Below, one piece after another: positions 1-7,257 of a stretch of 16,541 nucleotides of DNA. Numbering within the stretch: position 1 is the stretch's first letter; every line of letters begins with the position of its first letter. The stretch lies in the NCBI GenBank assembly GCA_964629325.1, contig CAZVSC010000060.1, positions 1 to 16,541 of the forward strand. Reading direction: 5' to 3'. The DNA is from Eutrophocola sp964629325. Lineage in GTDB: Bacteria; Pseudomonadota; Gammaproteobacteria; Pseudomonadales; Pseudohongiellaceae. The position numbers and the translations under genes are program-made. The notes beneath the pieces were generated by a model. It searched no databases and was not told the origin of the DNA. It saw nothing but the letters and a program-made list of their open reading frames with translations.

Positions 1-1
1 C

Positions 2-15
2 TTGAGCGCGCTCAA
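2..15. repeat. 14-base perfect palindrome at the left edge
   Basis: TTGAGCGCGCTCAA reads the same on both strands and is followed by an AT-rich run. It could be a protein-binding site or the base of a hairpin belonging to a gene outside the window. No function can be assigned. Confidence 0.5.
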
Positions 16-60
16 TAAATAATTAACAGGGCTTTCACCCCAATTTCTGGTTAAAGATTA

Positions 61-73
61 GGGGAAATACCCC
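61..73. promoter_or_regulatory. GGGG-N5-CCCC dyad, possible operator
   Basis: GGGGAAATACCCC is a perfect 4-base dyad with a 5-base spacer, flanked on both sides by GGTTAA (49-54 and 74-79). Symmetric G/C blocks around an AT centre are a common form for dimeric regulator sites, but no regulator can be named from the sequence. Confidence 0.3.
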
Positions 74-91
74 GGTTAATAGCTTCTGTAA

Positions 92-127
92 TAGGCCTAC
101 GAAGGCGAATGATGCCTAGGCGTACGC
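92..127. repeat. Cluster of three 8-base palindromes with a nested hairpin
   Basis: TAGGCCTA (92-99), GCCTAGGC (114-121) and GCGTACGC (120-127) are each perfect palindromes. GCCTA at 95-99 can pair with TAGGC at 117-121, and GGC at 104-106 with GCC at 114-116, giving an interrupted stem with a 7-base loop. The function is unknown. Confidence 0.4.
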
Positions 128-190
128 ACCATGTCAACTGAATTCACTGGCTTTGTGACATGTTCGCGCTATTTTTCATAATTTTTCAAC

Positions 191-216
191 TATTGCAACT
201 TAAATTTGTTGCAATA
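191..216. repeat. 9-base perfect inverted repeat
   Basis: TATTGCAAC (191-199) and GTTGCAATA (208-216) are perfect 9-base arms around an 8-base AT spacer. It could be an operator or a hairpin. There is no U-run that would make it a terminator. Confidence 0.5.
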
Positions 217-250
217 CAGGCTTTTGGGGCTGAAACTTAAGGTTATTGGT

Positions 251-340
251 GATATTGAGAAATTTTTGCAATTACGGGTGGCTAACTTACTAAATTTCAT
301 CGGTTTTTGGCGATTTGTTGAGCAAATTTCTCAAAATATC
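251..340. repeat. Long-range inverted repeat
   Basis: GATATTGAGAAATTT (251-265) is repeated in inverted orientation at 324-340, with two extra bases in the right arm. The uninterrupted core arms are 11 bases (255-265 and 324-334), and about 58 bases lie between the arms. A second, tighter dyad follows (GTTTTTGA 341-348 with TCAAAAAC 361-368). The purpose is unknown. Confidence 0.45.
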
Positions 341-400
341 GTTTTTGACCGGTTTTGAGTTCAAAAACTGGGGTAAAAACGGCTTGAATTTGGCCCCTTT

Positions 401-1132
401 TCAGACCCTGAAATAGGTCTTCAGGTTGTCGAAGACGACCTGGTCATAGTCGGCTTCCGGATCCCCGGAATTGAAGCAATAAAAGGCTTCCGCGTGGGAA
501 ATATCTCCACGAAGCGTCAGTGATCTTAGCCGGTTTAGCGACATTGTGATGTCGACATACCGGCTTTCGGACAGCTGGCTTTCATAAACCGACATGGCGG
601 CACTTTTTTGCACGATAAAAGGGCTGATATCCACCAGGGTATTTGCAGGGCTTTGCACCAGCACTTCATAACTGACCGGTGCGATTTGCTTTCCTGGGCA
701 ATTTTTCAGTGCCTGCCACACTAACAAGGCAGTGGTGCGGTGATCTGGGTGTAATTCAAAACACCCGGGAAAGAATACTGCGGCTGGCTGAACATGATTA
801 ATGTTTCCAGTGACTCGCTCTACAGTCTCTTTATCCAAGCGCAGTCGCCTGTCAGGATAACCAAGGAATACCGGCGCTTGTATTCCCAGCGTTTCTGCCG
901 CTTTGTTGGCTTCTGCCTTGCGGACTTCAACAAGATCCGCACTCTCACCACCCAGCGAACCATCAGTCATGACCACCAGATGCACCGCGATGCCATACCC
1001 AACGGCCTTGGCGATGGTGCCTCCCATACCGAAACTTTCATCATCCGCATGCGGTGCGAACACGAGCCAGGGACCGCGTTCAACAGGCAGCTCTGAAGTT
1101 GCATAGGGAATCAGCTGGTTTTCATTGACCAT
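401..1132 (-). CDS. PIG-L/LmbE-family deacetylase
   Basis: This 243-residue protein belongs to the PIG-L (LmbE, MshB) family of zinc enzymes that remove acetyl groups from N-acetylglucosamine-type sugars. The N-terminal motif APHADDE (26-32) replaces the usual AHPDDE, and HPDH lies at 128-131. By analogy with MshB, His28, Asp31 and His131 should bind zinc, with Asp30 as the likely general base. There is no signal peptide or membrane segment, so a cytoplasmic enzyme is expected. It is the last gene of the operon, 20 bases after the acyltransferase gene. The ribosome site is weak, which suggests coupled translation. The substrate is unknown; the ABC exporter nearby points to a glycan or glycolipid precursor. 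Confidence 0.85.
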   Translation of the reverse strand: MVNENQLIPYATSELPVERGPWLVFAPHADDESFGMGGTIAKAVGYGIAVHLVVMTDGSLGGESADLVEVRKAEANKAAETLGIQAPVFLGYPDRRLRLDKETVERVTGNINHVQPAAVFFPGCFELHPDHRTTALLVWQALKNCPGKQIAPVSYEVLVQSPANTLVDISPFIVQKSAAMSVYESQLSESRYVDITMSLNRLRSLTLRGDISHAEAFYCFNSGDPEADYDQVVFDNLKTYFRV

Positions 1133-1152
1133 GTATATTCAATCCAATCTTC

Positions 1153-2193
1153 TTACAGGTAATCCGTGTCACCCGGCATGAACCACCATTTGTCTGCCTG
1201 GTGATCCGGTGCCGGGCCTGGTGACCGCGAGTTCGCCGGAATCGCGACGGGCAGGATTCTGTCTTGTGCGTCCTCGAGCTGAAAACGCGTTATGTCCGTT
1301 TCACTGCACCAGGTCACCAGCGTGCGACTGCCTTGCTGCCAGGCGAGCTGTTTGGCCAGTTTTATTGCTGGGGCAAGATCCAGCTTCCTCGCCAGTATAT
1401 CCATCAGCATGCTGTTCTGGCGCTCATGTCTCATGACCAGCAGATATTCGGCCCTTCTGGTGAAGCGGCCTGTTACCAGGTAGATGGCATAGGTCTTCGC
1501 CGGATGCTCCAGGTAACGCCACCGGATAAAATCTGCATCCTTCTTACACACGAATCGATTTCCAAAATGTTTACTGAAACGCTTCCACAGTGAATTTATC
1601 CTGTCGGCATATTCAACAAAATTACTTGATGTGATTTCAGTGAGATTTCTCACCGGGGAAGCTTCAAGCCCGTTAATTTCCCAGCTGATTTCGTGCATGG
1701 CGCCTATCGGCGTGAATAATCCCAGTCTGTCCGACAGGGCCATGGCCCGGTCACTGGGAAATCCATAACCCAGGTAAAACGGGTTTTCGTATCCCACGTA
1801 ATTGTCCAGGAAGGCGCTGGCCATCAGGAAAAAAGGGCTGATGCGGCGGACGGCTTGCCGCTCGGAAGGGTCCACCATGAGGTCAGCCACCTGGATGGCT
1901 GTGCTTTGCCTGCCTTCCAGCAGGATATCTGTGCCCACCCCGCCGTAATGGGCAACCAGCCTGCCATCCCGGTATGCCACAATGGCCCGGCTTTGTTCAC
2001 GCCGGTATTTCCAGTGCCAGTGCGCCAGGGACATTTCATCGGGGAAGATTTTGTTGAACAGTGTGCAAATTACTTCTGCATCATCAGGAACGGCCGGCCT
2101 GACATCATAGCCAGCCGCTCTATAGGATTCCGGGGTTTTCTTTTTCGCTTCCATCATGGATGGTTTGCTTGCCATTGCTGTCAAACTTTCCAT
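1153..2193 (-). CDS. GNAT-family N-acyltransferase
   Basis: This 346-residue cytoplasmic protein resembles the GNAT acyltransferase fold. The stretch around 103-129 (ADLMVDPSERQAVRR, then a helix) fits GNAT motif A, where the acyl-CoA pyrophosphate binds. The segment 142-158 (GYGFPSDRAMALSDRLG) fits the end of the fold seen in this family. The C-terminal half probably forms a second, divergent GNAT-like part. The gene overlaps the end of the ABC ATPase gene by 13 bases if the ATG at 2193 is used. A second ATG at 2175, preceded by GGAAAG, is an equally good start. Its position between an exporter and a sugar deacetylase suggests it acylates an amino sugar, but no substrate is visible. Confidence 0.7.
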   Translation of the reverse strand: MESLTAMASKPSMMEAKKKTPESYRAAGYDVRPAVPDDAEVICTLFNKIFPDEMSLAHWHWKYRREQSRAIVAYRDGRLVAHYGGVGTDILLEGRQSTAIQVADLMVDPSERQAVRRISPFFLMASAFLDNYVGYENPFYLGYGFPSDRAMALSDRLGLFTPIGAMHEISWEINGLEASPVRNLTEITSSNFVEYADRINSLWKRFSKHFGNRFVCKKDADFIRWRYLEHPAKTYAIYLVTGRFTRRAEYLLVMRHERQNSMLMDILARKLDLAPAIKLAKQLAWQQGSRTLVTWCSETDITRFQLEDAQDRILPVAIPANSRSPGPAPDHQADKWWFMPGDTDYL

Positions 2194-3407
2194 TCATGCG
2201 GCAGCATGACGATGCCGCGCTCAAGGCCTTTCTGGTCGACATGTAGTTCTGCCGCGCGCCGGATGGATTCGTACAGGTGAATTCCCTTTTCGCACAACAG
2301 GGCGATATCGAGATAGTAATTTCCGCGCAGCAGGGAAAGCTTCGGGAAAACGATATCCGCCACTCCCTTCCCGGTTGCATCCACCGAAAGCGAAACACCG
2401 TCATGAAAGCTGCCCGCACTACTCAGGATGCGCCCATCCCCGCCGGAGATGGCCACCGCCACGCTGGGCATCGGTACGCCTTCACCAAGCCTGAATCTTA
2501 CTCTGATCTCCAGGTTTGACTCGCCACTGATCAGACTGTGAACCTTTGCAACCTTCCCGTCTACGCTGACTTCGACATTCTCAATGGCAGGAATGGACTT
2601 GACGCCTTTGTCATGAGCGTCTTTCTTTTCGCTGGCTTCTTTCACGACGGACGTCGCCAGTGACTCTTCACGCGGCGCGGCCAGGGAGATCATTTCACTG
2701 TACTCGGTAATGACTTCCACCGGCTTGCCGACTTTCCGGATTTCACCGGCGCTCAACCAGACGACACGATCACACAAGGCTTCCACCTGGTACATTGAAT
2801 GTGAACAGAACAGGATGGTCTTGCCGGCATTCTTGAAGTCCATGATCCTGTCAAAGGATTTACGGGAGAAAGCCCCGTCACCCACCGACAGCGCCTCGTC
2901 GATGATGAGGATATCCGGATCGATCTGTGTGGCGATGGAAAAAGCGAGCCTGACAAACATGCCGCTTGAATAGGTTTTCACCGGTCTGTGAATGAATTCA
3001 CCAATATCGGCAAAAGCGACGATCTCGTCATAGATGGCGTCAATTTCCTTTCTGTCGAGGCCCTGAATGGCACAACTCAGGTAAATATTTTCATGCCCCG
3101 TCATCTCGGGATGAAAACTGGTGCCCAGTTCGAGTAGCGCAGCTATCCGTCCATTGACAGTAATTTCGCCCGAGGATGGCTGCAGCGTCCTGGCCAGCAC
3201 TTTCAGCAAGGTGCTTTTGCCCGCCCCGTTCTGTCCGATAACACCCAGAACCTCGCCTTTCCCTACTTCCAGTGATATTGGCTTGAGCGCCTCGATTTTT
3301 CTAAAGCGCGGTTTGCCGGTGATGATTTCCCGCACACGGTCCAGTTCCCTGTCGTAGAGCTTGTAGAACTTCGACACGCCCTGGATGGAAAGTGCCGGAT
3401 TCTGCAT
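2181..3407 (-). CDS. ABC transporter ATPase, Wzt-like, with C-terminal glycan-binding-type domain
   Basis: This 408-residue ATPase belongs to the polysaccharide and teichoic-acid exporter class (Wzt, TagH, KpsT). It has a Walker A motif GQNGAGKST (58-66), signature YSSGM (146-150), Walker B ILIIDEALSVGD (166-177) and switch histidine 203. About 150 residues follow the ATPase core and end in a likely beta-sandwich. In O-antigen Wzt proteins such an extension recognises the modified chain end. The ATG at 3407 was chosen because it overlaps the permease stop (TGATG) and is preceded by GGGAGGTG. The open frame continues upstream to 3728, but that part only mirrors the permease gene. The exact cargo is unknown. 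Confidence 0.9.
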   Translation of the reverse strand: MQNPALSIQGVSKFYKLYDRELDRVREIITGKPRFRKIEALKPISLEVGKGEVLGVIGQNGAGKSTLLKVLARTLQPSSGEITVNGRIAALLELGTSFHPEMTGHENIYLSCAIQGLDRKEIDAIYDEIVAFADIGEFIHRPVKTYSSGMFVRLAFSIATQIDPDILIIDEALSVGDGAFSRKSFDRIMDFKNAGKTILFCSHSMYQVEALCDRVVWLSAGEIRKVGKPVEVITEYSEMISLAAPREESLATSVVKEASEKKDAHDKGVKSIPAIENVEVSVDGKVAKVHSLISGESNLEIRVRFRLGEGVPMPSVAVAISGGDGRILSSAGSFHDGVSLSVDATGKGVADIVFPKLSLLRGNYYLDIALLCEKGIHLYESIRRAAELHVDQKGLERGIVMLPHEWKV

Positions 3408-4216
3408 CAGAGCACCTCCCTTATATGGGGAATGCTGCGCCTGAATATCAGCCATGCCGGTCCCAGCAGCAGCAACCAGACCAGAAAGGGCCTGGCAATA
3501 TTGATCCAGGAATAGTCGGTGCCCTGAACGAGACCATGAATCACCGCCATCAAATCGGAGAACGGATTGATCCAGATAAACAACCTCACGCCTTCCGGCA
3601 GCATGGCCGGAAAATACAGGATAGGGGTCATAAACATGGTGATCATGACAAGGAAGGGCACTATCTGGGCGAAATCCCGGATAAAGAGCCCAAGCACCGG
3701 CAGCAGCATGCACACTGGCAACAGCCACAGCATCAGCATCGGCAGTACAACCAGTGATGCCAGCGCGCTGGCCGGGCCGCCGATGACCAGGCAGAGCAGG
3801 AAGTACACCGCGCCGTATACCAGGCAGGGAATGGTCATGATAAGAAGCGGCAGAATCTCAAGGGGGAAGGGGTTCCTGCGATAGAGCGGGCTGAATTCCC
3901 TGAACATCAGGGTGGCACGGTTGAGGACTTCGGCAACGCACAGCCAGGGCAGCATGCCCGTAAGCAGGTATTCGAGGTAGTCAGGACCCCGGTTTGCACG
4001 CATGGCAAAAACAATATCGAACAGGAACCAGTAACCCAGTACCTGCAGCCCGGGTTGCACTACCGGCCAGAGCTTGCCCAGCACGGTGCCCGAGGTCCTG
4101 TTCAGGATGTCCCGTTTGACCAGCATGCGGTACAAACCCCAATGCTTCAGTACCGAGCCGTATGGCGTCAGCAAGCCCTGGAGTATGTTCCTGCTATAAC
4201 CCAGTACAAAATTCAC
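3407..4216 (-). CDS. ABC-2 type permease, polysaccharide or glycolipid exporter (Wzm-like)
   Basis: This 269-residue membrane protein has the size and layout of Wzm/TagG permeases: an N-terminal cytoplasmic region with a LVKRDILNRTSGTVLG-type segment (53-68) leading into several hydrophobic helices. It would form the inner-membrane channel partnered by the ATPase encoded next. The start is a GTG at 4216 whose last bases form the gspK stop (GTGA, 4-base overlap), with a purine-rich AGGAAGAGG upstream. This overlap makes the exporter part of the T2SS operon, which is not usual. No glycosyltransferase is seen in the window, so the exported molecule must be made elsewhere. Confidence 0.88.
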   Translation of the reverse strand: MNFVLGYSRNILQGLLTPYGSVLKHWGLYRMLVKRDILNRTSGTVLGKLWPVVQPGLQVLGYWFLFDIVFAMRANRGPDYLEYLLTGMLPWLCVAEVLNRATLMFREFSPLYRRNPFPLEILPLLIMTIPCLVYGAVYFLLCLVIGGPASALASLVVLPMLMLWLLPVCMLLPVLGLFIRDFAQIVPFLVMITMFMTPILYFPAMLPEGVRLFIWINPFSDLMAVIHGLVQGTDYSWINIARPFLVWLLLLGPAWLIFRRSIPHIREVL

Positions 4217-5259
4217 TGGAGAGCCTCTTCCTCTGTCCTCACCACCAGGCGAATGGGAATATTCTGGTAGGGATTGATCTTGAGCACCTTGGGCCTGTCG
4301 TTGAATGACCTGATTTCCACGATTTCTGAAAACGCCGAAGTCGTGACATCCATTTCGACGAGTTCATCGTCATCGAACGGGTAATCTTCCACCGCCAGCT
4401 TTTTATAGGCCATTATCGTATAAAAGCTGGTCGTGCGCCTCGAATTCAGCCAGGGGCGCAGTTCCGCCATGTTTTCCGCCGGAACGATCTGCGCCACATC
4501 ACCGTTGCCCCTGAATTCATTTTCCTGGCGAAATGCGATGATTTCTCCGATGAGTTCATCGTCCAGTCCTGGCAGCAGGCGCATGGCCTCCACGGTCGCC
4601 AGGTTGAGATTGATGAGCTCATCATCGGTATACAGTGTGAAGGCCGCATCCAGGTCCACATCGGCAAACACTTCGTCGAAACCACGGACGTGCAGGATTT
4701 CTTCCACTGTTTCAAGCTTGCCGTTGCGGGGAATATAGGGATTCTCCAGTGCTTCATAGTAATCCCGCTCGGCACCGTCAATGCCGGTGCTGTCACTCAG
4801 GTCAACCCAGTCCCCCCATGCCGCGATCAGCTCGTCGATCTGGTCGTCAGCATCTTCGCCCAGCTTCTTTTCCAGCAATGCCCGCATGCGAGGCCTGCCG
4901 ATTTCACGCAGGTTTATTTTCCCGGCATGATCATAAATCCGCACGGTGATGCCTTCGGCCTGGGGATAGTGCAGATCGAGTTCCTGCCCATTGAAGCGGA
5001 ACATGGGAGTCCTGTTGATGTCATTCAGGTCTTCGATATCTTCCGGCGGACGCGGCATGCGTTCCAGCATGAGCTCCATTTCCGCCTGATTGACCGCGGA
5101 GGTGATGTTCGCCCAGTCGACCAGTCCTTCCTGCTGGTAATACGCAGCGCGGGAAGACAGCCGAATCTGGCCCGCGATCACGGTAATCAGGATGGTCAGC
5201 AGGATAACCGTCCAGAGAGTGACGACGATTACCGAGCCCTGTTCACGATTCATGTTCAT
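4213..5259 (-). CDS. gspK: Type II secretion minor pseudopilin GspK
   Basis: This 348-residue protein is the large minor pseudopilin that caps the pseudopilus tip with GspI and GspJ. A short leader ends at Gly8, followed by a hydrophobic helix. Position +5 after the cleavage site is Val, not Glu, as is characteristic of GspK. The soluble part holds the GspK helical domain and a helix-hairpin-helix-like LNLATVEAMRLLPGLDDE (218-235). The body is strongly acidic, which may reflect calcium binding or halophily. ATG at 5259 overlaps the gspJ stop by 4 bases (ATGA). The ribosome site is poor, so translational coupling is likely. It is followed without a terminator by the ABC permease. Confidence 0.93.
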   Translation of the reverse strand: MNMNREQGSVIVVTLWTVILLTILITVIAGQIRLSSRAAYYQQEGLVDWANITSAVNQAEMELMLERMPRPPEDIEDLNDINRTPMFRFNGQELDLHYPQAEGITVRIYDHAGKINLREIGRPRMRALLEKKLGEDADDQIDELIAAWGDWVDLSDSTGIDGAERDYYEALENPYIPRNGKLETVEEILHVRGFDEVFADVDLDAAFTLYTDDELINLNLATVEAMRLLPGLDDELIGEIIAFRQENEFRGNGDVAQIVPAENMAELRPWLNSRRTTSFYTIMAYKKLAVEDYPFDDDELVEMDVTTSAFSEIVEIRSFNDRPKVLKINPYQNIPIRLVVRTEEEALQ

Positions 5260-5906
5260 ATGGGCGAAATATTCGGCTGGATATCTTCATGCTGCCATGT
5301 CTTGATCGCAGCGAGTACTTCCAGCACTTCCGCGTCCAGGCTTTCATCGATTGGCCTGAGAATGATATGCACGGCCCGCGGCAGGCTCCTGTATTCCTCG
5401 CGATCCCATTCGTCGATCCACTCCTTCTCGTCCTCGTTGCGCTGGACAAGAAACAGGAACTCCGCCGTGTAATTGGGCAGGATCAGGGTGGGGGCCAGCT
5501 CCTCGAAGCGGACATCCGGGTTGTCGCTGTATGCCGGTGTCAGTGTGAGTTGCAGGCCCTCGTCATAATCATTGGTCAGCTGCCAGGCTGTCAGGCCAAT
5601 GCGCCGCTGCGGGGACACCGTTGACACCCAGCGCAATTCATCGGGCTGCCCTTCGAAATAGACAACGCGCTCCAGGGATTCGTAATCGATATAGCTGTGC
5701 GGAAAAGCCGAAACCAGCGCGCGCTCGATCTGCAGCAGCGCCAGTGACTTGTCCAGCGTCTCATCCAGTACCGAGGTTTCGTTCTGCCAGTCATTGACCA
5801 CTGAATAGATGCCGGCACTGAGCATACCCAGCAGCATGGCGGTCAGTGTCATGGAAACCATGATTTCCAGCAGGGTAAAACCGGCTTGTTTCGTCCGCCT
5901 GCGCAT
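5256..5906 (-). CDS. gspJ: Type II secretion minor pseudopilin GspJ
   Basis: This 216-residue protein carries a type IV prepilin-like leader MRRRTKQAG followed by FTLLEIMVS, with Glu at +5 after the predicted prepilin-peptidase cut at Gly9. The length and the position between gspI and gspK fit GspJ, which joins GspI and GspK in the pseudopilus tip in the inner membrane and periplasm. The start at 5906 is preceded by GGAG, which is formed by the end of gspI (GCGGAGTAA) 6 bases away. No oddities are seen. Confidence 0.92.
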   Translation of the reverse strand: MRRRTKQAGFTLLEIMVSMTLTAMLLGMLSAGIYSVVNDWQNETSVLDETLDKSLALLQIERALVSAFPHSYIDYESLERVVYFEGQPDELRWVSTVSPQRRIGLTAWQLTNDYDEGLQLTLTPAYSDNPDVRFEELAPTLILPNYTAEFLFLVQRNEDEKEWIDEWDREEYRSLPRAVHIILRPIDESLDAEVLEVLAAIKTWQHEDIQPNISPI

Positions 5907-5912
5907 CGCCGC

Positions 5913-6305
5913 TTACTCCGCCAGCTCCAGTTCCACCCAATAGGTGCCGACAGTTACGCTGTCACCCAGTTCATCCAGCACTTCATACTGGCGCAGGGCC
6001 AGCCTGCTGGCCTGTGTTTTCCGTTCTGGCGCCTCCAGCTCGAAGCCGGTCACTATATCGACCTCGTCGTACTCAAAATCGACCATAACCTCGCCGCGTT
6101 CATCGTTGAGCTGGGAAAAATTGATCATCCCGCGAGTCTGCATGGTCCTGACCAGCGCCTCCTCGGAGCGCCAGGCCAGGCGCTTGTTGCCGGCGATGAC
6201 GCCAAACAGCCCGCCGAGCGCCATGCCGGTGATGGTCAACGCCACCATGACTTCCAGCAGGGTAAACCCGCGGTGCTGTTGTCTGGTCCTTGCTGTCATG
6301 ATCAT
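5913..6305 (-). CDS. gspI: Type II secretion minor pseudopilin GspI
   Basis: This 130-residue pseudopilin has leader MIMTARTRQQHRG (cut after Gly13), then FTLLEVMVALTI with Glu at +5. The length and the motif GMALGGLFGV in the helix fit GspI, the minor pseudopilin that starts tip assembly. The start is ATG 6305; an ATG two codons later (6299) is also possible. The gene follows gspH by 18 bases with GGGAA upstream and precedes gspJ by 6 bases. Confidence 0.92.
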   Translation of the reverse strand: MIMTARTRQQHRGFTLLEVMVALTITGMALGGLFGVIAGNKRLAWRSEEALVRTMQTRGMINFSQLNDERGEVMVDFEYDEVDIVTGFELEAPERKTQASRLALRQYEVLDELGDSVTVGTYWVELELAE

Positions 6306-6323
6306 GGTTTTATCGTTCCCTGC

Positions 6324-6866
6324 TCACCGGAGCTCTTCCTCAAACTCTTCGCCGGGATAGCGGATCTGAATTTTCCCGGTGATCGGGTCGATGCGAATGC
6401 TCGCTGTCAGGTCATCCATGGTGAAATGCAGGATGCCGCCTGTGCTGCCGCCCTCCGGAAAAAACACGATATCAATGATTTCCATCACTTCGGGATCTTC
6501 GTTGATGTCTGCCTGGAACGATACCTCGGCATCGAACTGCTCGAGCAGGGGAATGGTGGCACGCTGCAGCACCTCTTCCCTGATTTCGGAATAGTCCGGT
6601 GCCTGCGGATCTACCTGGATCAACGAGGCGACCTGTGGTGCCCCTTCGACGATGGCGATGCGCCTTGCGTAATTGAAGGCATTGGCCGTCTGCCTGACCT
6701 GGGCAATCAGCAGGTTGCTTTCCGTGCTGGTGATACTGGGTATGACGACGGCTGAAGCAATAACGATGATGCTCAGGACGATCAGGAGCTCCAGCAGGGT
6801 AAATCCGTGCTGTCTCCTGGTTGCCCGGGCCTGGTGAGTAAAACTACTTACCGATATCGGCGTCAT
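6324..6866 (-). CDS. gspH: Type II secretion minor pseudopilin GspH
   Basis: This protein of about 180 residues contains a prepilin-type motif HGFTLLELLIVLSI, with the cut expected after Gly21 and Glu at +5. GspH sits just below the pseudopilus tip and links it to the GspG shaft. The open frame extends upstream to 7163, but that part lies wholly within gspG in another frame and has no pseudopilin features. The ATG at 6866, preceded by GGCGAAGG, is the nearest start and overlaps gspG by 23 bases. No ATG, GTG or TTG follows before the cleavage site. The resulting 21-residue leader is longer than those of its neighbours (6 to 13). Confidence 0.9.
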   Translation of the reverse strand: MTPISVSSFTHQARATRRQHGFTLLELLIVLSIIVIASAVVIPSITSTESNLLIAQVRQTANAFNYARRIAIVEGAPQVASLIQVDPQAPDYSEIREEVLQRATIPLLEQFDAEVSFQADINEDPEVMEIIDIVFFPEGGSTGGILHFTMDDLTASIRIDPITGKIQIRYPGEEFEEELR

Positions 6867-7236
6867 CACCTTCGCCGCCAGGGATTCCGTCGGCACCGTA
6901 GGAAATGAGTGAGAAATCCCTGCCTTCAGGCTCGTAATGGTAAGGGTTGTCCCAGGGGTCCAGGGGAACTTCCTCATCGCGGATATAAGGGCCGTTCCAA
7001 CGTGGGCTGCCGCTGTCATTGGTGACCAGGCCGGCCAGTGAATCGGGATAACTGCCAACATCGAGGCGGTAGGTATCCAGTGCCGACTCCAGGTTGCTGA
7101 TCTGGGAAGCAGCGGTAGTACGTTGCCCCTTGCTGAGATTGCCGAACAGTGCCGGCCCGACAAGCGCTGCCAGCATGCCGAGAATGGCCATGACGACCAG
7201 TAGTTCGATCAGGGTGAATCCAGTCTGTTTTTGCAT
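6844..7236 (-). CDS. gspG: Type II secretion major pseudopilin GspG
   Basis: This 130-residue protein is the main subunit of the pseudopilus shaft. It has the leader MQKQTG, cut before FTLIELLVV, with Glu at +5. The conserved features WNGPYI (80-85), the DPWDNPYHY segment (93-101) and the C-terminal calcium loop region YGADGIPGGEGDDADIG (113-129) are typical of GspG. The start at 7236 has a good ribosome site (CGGAG, 7 bases). It lies 21 bases after gspD, and its leader repeats the 12 bases that precede gspD. Confidence 0.97.
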   Translation of the reverse strand: MQKQTGFTLIELLVVMAILGMLAALVGPALFGNLSKGQRTTAASQISNLESALDTYRLDVGSYPDSLAGLVTNDSGSPRWNGPYIRDEEVPLDPWDNPYHYEPEGRDFSLISYGADGIPGGEGDDADIGK

Positions 7237-7257
7237 CTGTTTACTCCGGTTCCTTTC

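Larger units (their letters stand above)
1..400. other. Non-coding AT-rich stretch rich in inverted repeats
   Basis: I see no convincing gene here. The stretch is visibly richer in A and T than the rest of the window and holds a string of dyad symmetries: 2-15; 61-64 with 70-73; a nested hairpin 95-121; 130-136 with 156-162; 191-199 with 208-216; 251-265 with 324-340; and 341-348 with 361-368. It lies just downstream of the last gene of the - strand operon. No stem is followed by a good U-run on the - strand, so no classical intrinsic terminator is seen. It may instead be, or contain, the control region of a gene beyond the left edge. Confidence 0.6.

Noticed and set aside
3408..3728. N-terminal extension of the ABC ATPase reading frame by 107 residues
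   Set aside because: It lies wholly inside the permease gene in another frame, has no domain features, and the ATG at 3407 has a strong ribosome site and a stop-start overlap.
4690..5472. 260-codon + strand open frame opposite gspK and gspJ
   Set aside because: It is antisense to gspK and gspJ and has low-complexity content with no domain.
5886..6755. 289-codon + strand open frame opposite gspH and gspI
   Set aside because: It is antisense to pseudopilin genes with clear motifs and has no recognisable features of its own.
6867..7163. N-terminal extension of the gspH frame by about 99 residues
   Set aside because: It overlaps gspG, a well-supported gene, and would put a prepilin leader in the middle of the protein.
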